Below, in pieces: positions 8,424 through 16,351 of a stretch of 32,606 nt of DNA. The position numbers and the translations under genes are program-made. Source of the stretch: UMGS1696 sp964463375 (GTDB lineage: Bacteria > Bacillota > Clostridia > Oscillospirales > CAG-272); the NCBI GenBank assembly GCA_964463375.1, contig CAYXBQ010000031.1, forward strand, positions 1 through 32,606. The letters run 5' to 3'. How positions within the stretch are numbered: the first letter of the stretch is position 1; each line of letters opens with the position of its first letter. The notes beneath the pieces were generated by a model, which ran no database searches, was not told the origin of the DNA, and saw only the letters and a program-made list of their open reading frames with translations.

Positions 8424-9857
8424 ATGATCAAATTGCAAGATAGATCGGTGTGCCTGCTGGGTGCCGGTGTTTCCAACCGCCCGCTGGCCGAATATTTGCT
8501 TTCTATGGGTGCCAAAGTGACCATCCGGGACAAAAAGCCCCTTTGTGAGCTGGGCGAAAAAATGGCAGAGCTTGCCGAAAACGGCGTGCGTTTTGTTACC
8601 GGCGAGGACTATATGCAGGACATCACAGAAGAAGTGATCTTCCGCTCCCCCGGTTTTCGGCCGGATCTGCCGGAGATCCAGACGGCGGTTGACAAAGGAG
8701 CGATCCTGACCTCCGAAATGGAGCTGTTTCTGGACAATGCCCCCTGCCCGGTCTATGCGGTCACCGGCTCGGACGGCAAGTCTACCACCACCACGGTGAC
8801 CCATCTGCTGCTGTCGGCAGGTCTTTCCGGCACGGGACACCAGTCCTTCTTAGGCGGCAATATCGGCGAACCCCTGGCACACCGGCTGCCTATGATCCAT
8901 GCAGAGGACAGAGTGGCCGTGGAGCTGTCCAGCTTCCAGCTCATGACCATCGATGCACCCATGGCCGCCGCTGCCATCACCAATGTGACCCCGAACCACT
9001 TGAACTGGCACCCGGATATGGACGAATACATCGAGGCGAAGACCCACATCCTGCGCCAGTCCGGTCGTGCGGTGCTGAACTATGGCTGCGACGTGACCCG
9101 GCAGATCGGCGAGAAGCTGGTGCAGGAGGGCGGTATCCCCGTGACCTGGTTCTCCCGGAACGAGATCCCCACGGACATCCTGCGTCCCTGCGACAGCGCG
9201 ATCTTTTTGGAAAACGGTGTGGTCACGGCATACTGGGCAGACACTGGCAGAGAAGAGATCATGCCCCTGTCCAACATCCGTTTGCCGGGTCTGCACAATG
9301 CGGAAAACTACATGACTGCCATCGCCCTGACCCATGGAGAGGTGTCCACGGCACAGATCCGGCAGGTGGCTTCGACCTTTGGCGGCGTACAGCATCGGCT
9401 GGAATCGGTGGCTACGGTGGACGGCGTACACTATATCAACGGCTCCATCGACTCCTCTCCTACCCGGACAGCGGCAGCGTTGTCGGCACTGGAGGAGCGT
9501 CCCATCGTGCTGATCTGCGGTGGCTACGACAAGCACATCCCCTTTGCCCCGTTGGCAGAAGCGATCCTGTCCCGGCAAAACGTCCATACGCTGGTGCTGA
9601 CCGGTGCTACAGGCGATGCCATCGAAGCGTCTCTCCGGGAGTCTCCGCTGTGGCAGGAGCGGGTGGAAAATGGCTTTATGCTGTACCGGGAGCCGGTCTT
9701 TGACGATGCGGTGTCCTGTGCCGCTGGTGCAGCCAAGGAAGGGGACACAGTACTACTTTCTCCCGCCTGCGCCAGCTTTGATGCGTTCCCCAACTTTGAG
9801 GTGAGAGGGAACCACTTCAAGGAGCTGGTACACAAGCTGGAAGAGAATCAGAAATAA
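8424..9857 (+). CDS. murD: UDP-N-acetylmuramoyl-L-alanine--D-glutamate ligase
   Basis: The 477-residue cytosolic enzyme adds D-glutamate to UDP-MurNAc-L-Ala in peptidoglycan precursor synthesis. Domain 1 begins with LLGAGVSNRPLAEYL, the Rossmann-like UDP-binding unit. The Mur-ligase ATP-binding loop TGSDGKSTTTT is at residues 114-124. ITNVTPNHLNWHPDMDEYIEAK near residue 190 is the central-domain signature, including the lysine position that is carbamylated in MurD. GGVQHRLE, followed by YINGSIDSSPT and LICGGYDKHIPF, marks the C-terminal domain and distinguishes MurD from MurC, MurE and MurF. No other wall-synthesis gene adjoins it here. Confidence 0.93.
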   Translation: MIKLQDRSVCLLGAGVSNRPLAEYLLSMGAKVTIRDKKPLCELGEKMAELAENGVRFVTGEDYMQDITEEVIFRSPGFRPDLPEIQTAVDKGAILTSEMELFLDNAPCPVYAVTGSDGKSTTTTVTHLLLSAGLSGTGHQSFLGGNIGEPLAHRLPMIHAEDRVAVELSSFQLMTIDAPMAAAAITNVTPNHLNWHPDMDEYIEAKTHILRQSGRAVLNYGCDVTRQIGEKLVQEGGIPVTWFSRNEIPTDILRPCDSAIFLENGVVTAYWADTGREEIMPLSNIRLPGLHNAENYMTAIALTHGEVSTAQIRQVASTFGGVQHRLESVATVDGVHYINGSIDSSPTRTAAALSALEERPIVLICGGYDKHIPFAPLAEAILSRQNVHTLVLTGATGDAIEASLRESPLWQERVENGFMLYREPVFDDAVSCAAGAAKEGDTVLLSPACASFDAFPNFEVRGNHFKELVHKLEENQK

Positions 9858-9938
9858 AACAAATGTGAGGGTTTGGCAGAAGAAGGGGACAGTGGTGCCA
9901 GGTGCGCTACTGCCTTCTATCTCTGCTATCAGGAAAAT

Positions 9939-11009
9939 ATGGTATACGAAGAAATATTGAAAACGCTCTGTGATACCATGACGGTATCCGGCAATGAGCG
10001 AAATGCCCATGATGCTGTGCGTGCGCTGGTGGGAGACAAGGTAGACGAAATTACCACCGATCCGGCACGCAATCTGATCTTATGTAAAAAATGCGGCAGA
10101 CCTGGTGCGCCCAAGATCCTACTGGATGCCCACATGGATGAAGTGGGGATGCTGGTGCGTTCGGTGCAGGACGGCGGCTTTGTGACCGTGGTACCCGTCG
10201 GGGGACTGGATAGACAGATCCTGCCCGCCGCGGATTGCCTTCTGTGGGGCGAAAAGAAGACCATTCCCGGTGTATTCGCCGCTACGCCGCCCCATCTCTA
10301 TGGCGTACTGGGCAAGGACGTACCGAGCTGGGACAAGCTGGTCATCGATACCGGTTGTACCAAAGAGGAACTGGATGGCTATGGCGTGCGCATCGGTACA
10401 CCGATCAGCTACAAGCGGCAGTGGACCCATTTGCTGAACGACCGGATCGCCGGGCAGGGCTTTGACGACAAATGCTGTGCGGCGGTGCTGTTGTATGCGC
10501 TGTTACGGTTGCCCAGAGAAGCACTGGTGGGGGACGTGTACATCACGCTGACAGCCGGGGAAGAGATCGGTTCCGGCAAGGCAGACTGTGCCGCCTTCGG
10601 GATCCAGCCGGATATTGCCATCGTGACAGACGTGAACTTTGCTGCCGCCCCCGGTGTATCGCCGGATGAATCCGCACCCATGGGAGAGGGACCGATGGTG
10701 TCTCTGTCCGCTGTGACCGACCGCCGCTTGACCGACCGGATCTTAGCGATAGCCGAGCAGGCGGGGATCTCTGTACACACCACCGTGGAGCCCACCAACA
10801 CCGGTACCAACGCCACCTCGCTGGTGTACAGCCAATATGGGATCCCGACCGCTGTGGTGGGGATGCCGCTGGCGGGGATGCACTCCTACAACGAGATCCT
10901 CTCTCTGGCCGATGCCGAAAGCTTTGCCAAGTTGATCCAGGGGATCTTGACAACGGAAGGGATCGCCGATGGATTTGCTATGACGACAGAAAAGGGGGGA
11001 CGGGCATGA
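9939..11009 (+). CDS. M42-family metallo-aminopeptidase (first of three)
   Basis: Start placed at ATG 9939 (356 residues) after AGGA; the longer TTG reading has an unrelated leader. M42 peptidases are dinuclear-metal aminopeptidases of the TET type that trim peptides in the cytosol. Expected metal and catalytic residues are present: His65 and Asp67 in DAHMDEVG, the bridging Asp in GFDDKCC (176/177), Glu208-Glu209 in AGEEIGSG, Asp231 in VTDVNFA and His315 near the end. The final His sits in GMPLAGMHS rather than the usual RYxHS context. It overlaps the next gene by four bases (ATGA), so the two are translationally coupled. Specificity cannot be read from sequence. Confidence 0.85.
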   Translation: MVYEEILKTLCDTMTVSGNERNAHDAVRALVGDKVDEITTDPARNLILCKKCGRPGAPKILLDAHMDEVGMLVRSVQDGGFVTVVPVGGLDRQILPAADCLLWGEKKTIPGVFAATPPHLYGVLGKDVPSWDKLVIDTGCTKEELDGYGVRIGTPISYKRQWTHLLNDRIAGQGFDDKCCAAVLLYALLRLPREALVGDVYITLTAGEEIGSGKADCAAFGIQPDIAIVTDVNFAAAPGVSPDESAPMGEGPMVSLSAVTDRRLTDRILAIAEQAGISVHTTVEPTNTGTNATSLVYSQYGIPTAVVGMPLAGMHSYNEILSLADAESFAKLIQGILTTEGIADGFAMTTEKGGRA

Positions 11010-12061
11010 CGATGCGTGGTAGAGAACGGCTGGAAGAGCTGTGTATGACCTTTGGTCCCTCCGGCTGTGAAGATGCGGTGGCGGCCAAAATTCGAGAGAT
11101 GGTGCTGCCCTATGCGGACGAAGTGACCACCGACCGACTGGGTTCTCTGTTGGTGCTGGTGAAGGGTACGGATGCAAACGCCGGGCGTATGATGCTGGCG
11201 GCGCACATGGACGAAGTGGGCTTTATGATCCGCTCGGTGGGCGACAACGGGCTTTTGTACCCGGCACGGCTGTCCATAGGAGAAGGTCGTATGCTGACCG
11301 GCCGCAGTGTGACGGTGGGCAACGGGAACAAACAGATCGATGGGATCGTCGGCGCAGTCCCGGCACACAAATCCGGCGGCGGTGCAGACTTTGGTGCACT
11401 GTACATCGACATTGGTGCCAAGGATAAGGCAGAGGCAGAGCAGCACGTGAAAAGGGGCGACTTTGGCGTGTTCCGGACGGCCTTTGAGGTGCTGGGCGAG
11501 ACAGATCCGCTGTGGAAGGGCAAGGCCATCGATGATCGACTGGGCTGTGCAGTGCTGTGCGACGTGCTGGCTGACCTGGCAGAGAACGGTCGTCGGCCGG
11601 CGCAGGATACCTGGTTCTGCTTCACCCGGCGAGAGGAGATCGGTGCCTCTACTGCCACAACCGCTGCCTGGGCGGTGGATCCGGATGTAGGGATCGTGTT
11701 GGAGGCAACAGCGGTCTCGGATGTATATGGTACGGACGAGGCATGGCAGGTGGGCAAGCAGGGGGATGGTCCTCTTGTGTCCCTGGTGGATGCCGGTACC
11801 ATCTACGACAAGGATTTAGCCAGAGGACTGCTGGCGCTGGGCAAGGACAACGACATCCCGGTACAGGTCAAGCAGTATCCCGGCGGCACCAACGATACCA
11901 AGCCGATCTCGAAGGTAAAGGGCGGTGTACGGGTAGCGGCCATTTCGGCACCCACCCGGTATATCCACTCCGCTGCCTGTGCGGTACGGCAGAAGGACTA
12001 TGAAGCCATGGTAGCACTGGTGGAAAAAGCGGTGCTTACCGGCGTAGGTATGACAAAATAA
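11006..12061 (+). CDS. M42-family metallo-aminopeptidase (second of three)
   Basis: A 351-residue paralogue of its neighbours, coupled to the first by an ATGA overlap, with AGGGGGG upstream. The metal-site residues are His67/Asp69 (AAHMDEVG), Asp176/Asp177 (IDDRLGC), Glu210-Glu211 (REEIGAS) and His321 (RYIHSA). The ligand after the glutamate pair, normally Asp, is Glu233 here (VLEATAVSD), a substitution that occurs in part of the family. A PDZ-like insert expected between the first His and the bridging Asp is present (residues ~75-165). It probably acts as a cytosolic peptide trimmer and may mix with the other two in one TET oligomer, which is inference. Confidence 0.87.
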   Translation: MTMRGRERLEELCMTFGPSGCEDAVAAKIREMVLPYADEVTTDRLGSLLVLVKGTDANAGRMMLAAHMDEVGFMIRSVGDNGLLYPARLSIGEGRMLTGRSVTVGNGNKQIDGIVGAVPAHKSGGGADFGALYIDIGAKDKAEAEQHVKRGDFGVFRTAFEVLGETDPLWKGKAIDDRLGCAVLCDVLADLAENGRRPAQDTWFCFTRREEIGASTATTAAWAVDPDVGIVLEATAVSDVYGTDEAWQVGKQGDGPLVSLVDAGTIYDKDLARGLLALGKDNDIPVQVKQYPGGTNDTKPISKVKGGVRVAAISAPTRYIHSAACAVRQKDYEAMVALVEKAVLTGVGMTK

Positions 12062-12079
12062 AAAGTGAGGTATAAAAAC

Positions 12080-13078
12080 ATGTTTGAACTGATGCAAAAG
12101 CTGTGCGGGGTACTGGCTCCGTCCGGGAGAGAATACGCCATGACCGAGACCATGCGGGAGATGATCACGCCGCTGGTGGACGAAGTGAAGGTAGACGTGC
12201 TGGGCAACGTGGTGGGTAAGATCACCGGTACCGGCGAAAACAAGAAGAAGATCCTGTATCTGGCACATATGGACGAGGTTGGCTTTATGGTCACCTATAT
12301 CGAAGGCAATGGCTATATCCGCTTCACCAACCTGGGCGGCCCCAACCTGACCTCCGCCGCTTACCAGGAAGTGATCTTTGAATCCGGCACCAGAGGACAC
12401 ATCGTGCCCCACACCGGTTCTGACGGCAATCTGAACTACAGCACCATGGTGGTGGACATCGGTGCTAAGGATAAGGAAGACGCCAAAAAGTACGTGAAGC
12501 TGGGCGAATGCTTCTCCGCACTGCCCCACGTAACGAGAACCGCCGGTACCATGATCGCCGGACGGCCGCTGGATGACCGGATCGGCTGTGCGATTCTGGT
12601 ACAGGCTGCGGCTGAGATGCAGAAGAACCGCCCCTACCACGACATCTACTTTGCCTTCACGGTCCAGGAAGAATCCACGGCAAACGGCTCTACGGTAACG
12701 GCCTATGACGTGCGCCCGGATATCGGTATTGCACTGGACGTATGCGGTACCGGGGACACCATTGGGGTAACGCCCATGGAGACCCGCTGCGGAGACGGTG
12801 CCGCCATCCTCATTCGAGACAGCACACTGGTAGCCGACCGGGAACTGGTGAACGACCTGTTTGCTGTAGCTGCCGAAAAGGGCATCAAGCACCAGACCGA
12901 GGTGTACACCATGGGTGGTACGGATGCGGTTCCCATGCAGAAGGTGGCACTGGGTGCAAAGGCCGGCGTGATCTCCATCCCCATGCGGTATCTGCACACC
13001 TCTGCCGAAGCCTTGGACCTGGCCGATGCCGAAGCCTGCCGGGATCTGGTGGTGGCCTTCAGCAGCATGGTCAAGTGA
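12080..13078 (+). CDS. M42-family metallo-aminopeptidase (third of three)
   Basis: Start set at ATG 12080 (332 residues), with GTGAGG nine bases upstream; the gene follows the second peptidase after 18 bases. The full M42 set is present: His63/Asp65 (LAHMDEVG), Asp165/Asp166 (LDDRIGC), Glu197-Glu198 (QEESTANG), Asp220 (ALDVCGTGD) and His306 (RYLHTSAE). This copy is the closest of the three to textbook M42 sequence. Three consecutive paralogues suggest division of labour among different N-terminal residues (Glu/Asp, Lys, Leu types), as described for archaeal TET peptidases. That assignment is inference. Confidence 0.87.
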   Translation: MFELMQKLCGVLAPSGREYAMTETMREMITPLVDEVKVDVLGNVVGKITGTGENKKKILYLAHMDEVGFMVTYIEGNGYIRFTNLGGPNLTSAAYQEVIFESGTRGHIVPHTGSDGNLNYSTMVVDIGAKDKEDAKKYVKLGECFSALPHVTRTAGTMIAGRPLDDRIGCAILVQAAAEMQKNRPYHDIYFAFTVQEESTANGSTVTAYDVRPDIGIALDVCGTGDTIGVTPMETRCGDGAAILIRDSTLVADRELVNDLFAVAAEKGIKHQTEVYTMGGTDAVPMQKVALGAKAGVISIPMRYLHTSAEALDLADAEACRDLVVAFSSMVK

Positions 13079-13096
13079 TCTTGTCTACATAAAAGG

Positions 13097-13133
13097 AAAA
13101 ACAGTATGGTATTTCGCGTGCCATACTGTTTTT
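13097..13133. terminator. Bidirectional terminator between the M42 and blaI-blaR operons
   Basis: Perfect 13-base arms AAAAACAGTATGG (13097-13109) and CCATACTGTTTTT (13121-13133) around an 11-base loop, lying between two converging operons. Confidence 0.88.
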
Positions 13134-13138
13134 ATGTA

Positions 13139-13759
13139 TTACATATCGTCGGAATGATCTGCCTTATACGAGGATACCGGGATCGGTGTGATCTCTTCTT
13201 TGTCAGCCATTTCCCGCTGGAAGGCAAAGAGCGCCATTGCGATCCGGATGGCGATAATAAGTCCCACAAGCAATAATGCGACCAGCAGCAGCTCCGGCAA
13301 CGATACATGGCCACCAAGCTCCCCGGACACATCCACGCCAAGGAAGGTGACCAGATAGAGGAGCGTGCAGCAAAGCAGATTGTATGTGGCAAGGCGGCGC
13401 AGTGTCGGACCGGTGGTGCATTCGTTTACGTCAGACAGGGTTGCCAGATCCTGCAGCAGCTGGAACTGGAAATACAGCGATACCACCGACGTGACCAGTG
13501 TCAGCCAGGCGGGCGCAAAGGAGATCCCCAAAAAGGCCAGCAGCCATTGTAGCAGGGATACGGCTCCCAGTCCCATGCCAAAGGAAAACAGCAGGGATGC
13601 TTGCGGTACATAGGCGGTGATGCCCAAAAGACCGTTGAGGATGAGGATGTATCCCAGCCAATCAGGCAAAATATTGATCAGCCCCAGATGAAAATCCAGA
13701 TGCAGGATCACCCAACCCCATGCCATACGGCGAAGCTGTTTGGTGAGGTTTTCGTTCAT
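13139..13759 (-). CDS. Small integral membrane protein of unknown function
   Basis: Start placed at ATG 13759, giving 206 residues; that ATG overlaps the stop of the blaR1-type gene by four bases (ATGA), so translation is coupled. The longer reading lies wholly inside blaR1 and is an overlap artefact. Five or six hydrophobic segments are visible: around residues 13-30, 33-52, 57-78, 81-100, 125-145 and 158-182. A short charged cytosolic tail follows. I do not recognise a family. Its place as the third gene of a BlaI/BlaR1-type operon suggests a role in the envelope-stress response that the operon senses, or as its output. No function should be assumed. Confidence 0.7.
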   Translation of the reverse strand: MNENLTKQLRRMAWGWVILHLDFHLGLINILPDWLGYILILNGLLGITAYVPQASLLFSFGMGLGAVSLLQWLLAFLGISFAPAWLTLVTSVVSLYFQFQLLQDLATLSDVNECTTGPTLRRLATYNLLCCTLLYLVTFLGVDVSGELGGHVSLPELLLVALLLVGLIIAIRIAMALFAFQREMADKEEITPIPVSSYKADHSDDM

Positions 13760-15795
13760 GTTTCTTCCTCCGTTCCCCGGATCGTGACCGTGTCGGTAAA
13801 GGTAAACGTCTCCACCACATCGGTCCCCCAGCAGATCTGCACCGCATAGCCGTAGGGCAGCGTGATAGGACCGGTGAGATCGTATTGGTAATCGCCGCTG
13901 CCCCAGTAGACGGAACGCAGCTTTTCTCCGGTGACCACCCGTTCCCATGCCCAGCCGGTGCCCTGGTTGCTACCACCACTACCGCCGGAGAAGCTTTCCA
14001 GTGCGTCTTCCTGGTGGGATTCCAAGGCTTCCAGATCGGTTTGGTACCCTTGCGGCAGTGTATCGATGGCTTCGGGCGAGAACAGTGTCGTGATCCGGAA
14101 CCCATAGCGAACGGCAGAAGCGGCACCGTCGGCCGGTGTGTAGGTCACATGGGGACGGACAACGCCATAGCGGAAGGTGGCATCGGGATCAAATAGGGTG
14201 GCGTCTTCGGCTGTGTCGATGGTGTAGGTCACGTGTTCGCTGCATTCCAATGTGCCGGAGGTCCCTGTGGCAGAATAGCTGCGGATGGGTGTGATGGGAC
14301 TGCCGGGATAGGGAAGCTGGTCGTAGTCACAGCCGGAAACAAGCCGCTCCCCCACCTCGGTCACGATCCAGCCATCCCCATCGTTTTGCACCTGCACCGG
14401 AATGCAAATCGACCCCTTGTCCGGCAGTCCCATCGCATCGTCCCCGGTGTCGGTGGGGACTTGGAGGGAAAAGGCAACGGTGGCGGTGTAGATACCGTCT
14501 TCGATCTCCAACAGGTTGAATAGCTGATAGGTGTCCTCCAGTAGTATCCAGGTCTCATCGGTGGGCATGGTGTACAGCGCATCTCTTGCCAAATAGGTAT
14601 TGGGTCGTCGCTCTGTGTCGGCACTGAGCAGTATAGCATAGTCCTCCTGCGCCGACAAGGGTGATACCGTGGCCAGCGCAATGCCGTTTTGGTACAGCAT
14701 CCCCTTTGCCCATGTGTCGATGGCACCTGCCATGGTACTGCATCGGTGTAGCCGGGTCATGGCAAGGGAGCGTTGTAGCTGGTAGGGCGTATCCGGGGTG
14801 AAATCCTCTTCCTCGTACACAGCCGTGGTGCCCGCCAATACCGGAAAGGCCAGCAGCACAGCGATACACAAAGCCACAGTCTCAGTCCCTTTGGGATACC
14901 GTGTGAACCGGGCAATGGTCTCGATGCGGCGAGCAATGGTCTTGGTACCGTTGGCAATGGACGAGGTGCCGGGTGCATTGGGATAGCGTTTTGTTGCCAT
15001 GGACAACAGGATCCTGCCATAGGTGCGTCGGTCTTCGCCCACCAGCCGTTCCATGACTCGACTGTCGCACAGTGCCTCCATATCCCCTTCGATCTGCCGG
15101 AACACCCACCAGAGAAAGGGATTGCACCAGTGGAGACACCGTAGCACACACCAGAATATGCTGGCAAGCCCATCCCGGTACCGCAGGTGCAGCAGCTCAT
15201 GGAGCAGTACCATGTGGGTGTGCTCTGCGTCCCATTCGTCCTCCGGCAGTACCAGTACCGGCCGCAGTCCCCCACAAATACAGGCCGTATGCAGTCCCGG
15301 CAGCACCACTGCATCGCAGGCACGAAGCTGATACTGTTCGCATACCTGGTCAATGGCCTCTGCCATAGCGGGAGATACGGGTCTGCCACGGCGCAGGGTG
15401 AGACGAAACCGGATATAGCCCACCAGATACCAGGTCAGGCAGAAAAGCACACCGGCACCGTAGAGACAAAAGAGCCAGTCGGTGATGCTGTGTGGCGCAG
15501 TGGTGTACAGGGGCAAAACATGGTGCAGGGACAGCGGTTCCCACGGGGTCAGAAAGGCAGAGGAAAGCGACAGCTCCAGAGCAGTTTTGCCCGTTTCCAC
15601 AAGCAGCGGCAGTGGGAGCAGCACCACTTGATCCAGTCGCACCGGCACAAGGATCCGCAACGCCAGCACCAGCCAGATGCCGTATTGCCACCGTGGCGGC
15701 AGCTTATCCCGAAACAGTGCCTTGCAAAGCAGAAGTAGCCCGGCAGTCAGCGATACAGTCAGGGTCTGCAACAAAAATTCCCAGAGATTGGACAT
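13756..15795 (-). CDS. BlaR1/MecR1-like membrane metallopeptidase sensor (M56)
   Basis: A 679-residue sensor. Hydrophobic segments near residues 7-27, 36-52 and 104-128 precede an M56 metallopeptidase region with the zinc motif HELLH (199-203) and a downstream EGDMEALCD (236-243). A last membrane segment is at about 305-324. In BlaR1/MecR1 the cytosolic peptidase responds to an external signal and triggers loss of the BlaI/MecI repressor encoded alongside. The roughly 355-residue external C-terminus here shows none of the penicillin-binding motifs of classical BlaR1 (no SxxK, no KTG box that I can find), so the ligand is probably not a beta-lactam. A GGAGG inside the end of blaI provides the start signal. 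Confidence 0.85.
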   Translation of the reverse strand: MSNLWEFLLQTLTVSLTAGLLLLCKALFRDKLPPRWQYGIWLVLALRILVPVRLDQVVLLPLPLLVETGKTALELSLSSAFLTPWEPLSLHHVLPLYTTAPHSITDWLFCLYGAGVLFCLTWYLVGYIRFRLTLRRGRPVSPAMAEAIDQVCEQYQLRACDAVVLPGLHTACICGGLRPVLVLPEDEWDAEHTHMVLLHELLHLRYRDGLASIFWCVLRCLHWCNPFLWWVFRQIEGDMEALCDSRVMERLVGEDRRTYGRILLSMATKRYPNAPGTSSIANGTKTIARRIETIARFTRYPKGTETVALCIAVLLAFPVLAGTTAVYEEEDFTPDTPYQLQRSLAMTRLHRCSTMAGAIDTWAKGMLYQNGIALATVSPLSAQEDYAILLSADTERRPNTYLARDALYTMPTDETWILLEDTYQLFNLLEIEDGIYTATVAFSLQVPTDTGDDAMGLPDKGSICIPVQVQNDGDGWIVTEVGERLVSGCDYDQLPYPGSPITPIRSYSATGTSGTLECSEHVTYTIDTAEDATLFDPDATFRYGVVRPHVTYTPADGAASAVRYGFRITTLFSPEAIDTLPQGYQTDLEALESHQEDALESFSGGSGGSNQGTGWAWERVVTGEKLRSVYWGSGDYQYDLTGPITLPYGYAVQICWGTDVVETFTFTDTVTIRGTEEET

Positions 15796-15798
15796 GGG

Positions 15799-16158
15799 CT
15801 ATACCTCCATCTCATCCAGCAGCTTCCGCAGGCGGTCGGCCTCTTTTTTGTCCAGCGGCGATTCCTTGAGGAAAGTGGCGATCAGATCCCCGGCAGATCC
15901 GCCGTATACCCGTTTCAGGAGCGAATTCCGTTCGGCTCTGGCGCAGTCTTCCCGGCTGATCACGGCGCGGTACGGTTTGGCACAGCTGCGGTCGATGGCA
16001 ACATACCCCTGCTTTTCCAGCCGCACCAAATAGGTGTACACAGTGTTGCGGTTCCAGCCCAGCGTGTCGGACAGAGCCTTGGTGATCTCCCCCAGCGCAA
16101 AGCGTTCGCCGCTCCACAATACTTCAAAAAGCGCCCATTCTGCATCGGTCAGCTTCAT
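15799..16158 (-). CDS. BlaI/MecI/CopY-family transcriptional repressor
   Basis: At 119 residues this is the normal length for the family. The N-terminal winged helix shows LTDAEWALFEVLW at the start, the recognition-helix region WNRNTVYTYLVRLEKQG, and a wing (YVAIDRSCAKPYRAVIS). The C-terminal helices (residues ~75-119) form the dimerisation part that the partner M56 peptidase would act on. It lies three bases upstream of the blaR1-type gene. Its promoter carries two dyads of the TACAnnTGTA kind, so it very likely represses its own operon. GGAGGAA precedes the ATG. Targets outside this operon are unknown. Confidence 0.88.
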   Translation of the reverse strand: MKLTDAEWALFEVLWSGERFALGEITKALSDTLGWNRNTVYTYLVRLEKQGYVAIDRSCAKPYRAVISREDCARAERNSLLKRVYGGSAGDLIATFLKESPLDKKEADRLRKLLDEMEV

Positions 16159-16175
16159 GTGTCATTCCTCCTATA

Positions 16176-16219
16176 ATGCCTACAAGTGTGTTACAACTAT
16201 ATCATACACCTGTAGGCAT
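16176..16219. promoter_or_regulatory. Paired BlaI-type operators
   Basis: Two short dyads, TACAAGTGTG (16181-16190) and TACACCTGTA (16205-16214), match the TACAnnTGTA operator core of BlaI/MecI repressors. Together they form a larger inverted repeat: 14-base arms at 16176-16189 and 16206-16219, one mismatch, 16-base spacer. One dyad overlaps the -10 box, the other lies just past the transcription start. Confidence 0.7.
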
Positions 16220-16229
16220 CATTTGTCAA
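16201..16229 (-). promoter_or_regulatory. Promoter of the blaI-blaR1-membrane protein operon
   Basis: Minus-strand TTGACA (16224-16229), 17-base spacer, TATGAT (16201-16206). The operator dyad at 16205-16214 covers the edge of the -10 box, a clear arrangement for repression. Confidence 0.8.
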
Positions 16230-16259
16230 GGGGAAAACGGAAAAAAGAGCCAGAAATGA

Positions 16260-16288
16260 TTGATTTTTGGTAGGAAATGTGCTATACT
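16260..16288 (+). promoter_or_regulatory. Promoter of the coiled-coil gene
   Basis: TTGATT (16260-16265), 17-base spacer, TATACT (16283-16288), with an extended TGC directly before the -10 box. About 60 bases upstream of the chosen start codon. Confidence 0.65.
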
Positions 16289-16351
16289 ATGTACAAGAAT
16301 CTATGCAATATACCGGGAAAGCTATCGGATAGCGGGCAGAAAGGAGATCGA

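Noticed and set aside
9873..9938. Longer N-terminus of the first M42 peptidase from a TTG
   Set aside because: The extra 22 residues are not like any M42 leader, and AGGA precedes the ATG at 9939.
13760..13948. N-terminal extension of the small membrane protein
   Set aside because: The extra 63 codons lie entirely within the blaR1-type coding sequence in another frame and look non-natural; the ATGA overlap gives a better start.
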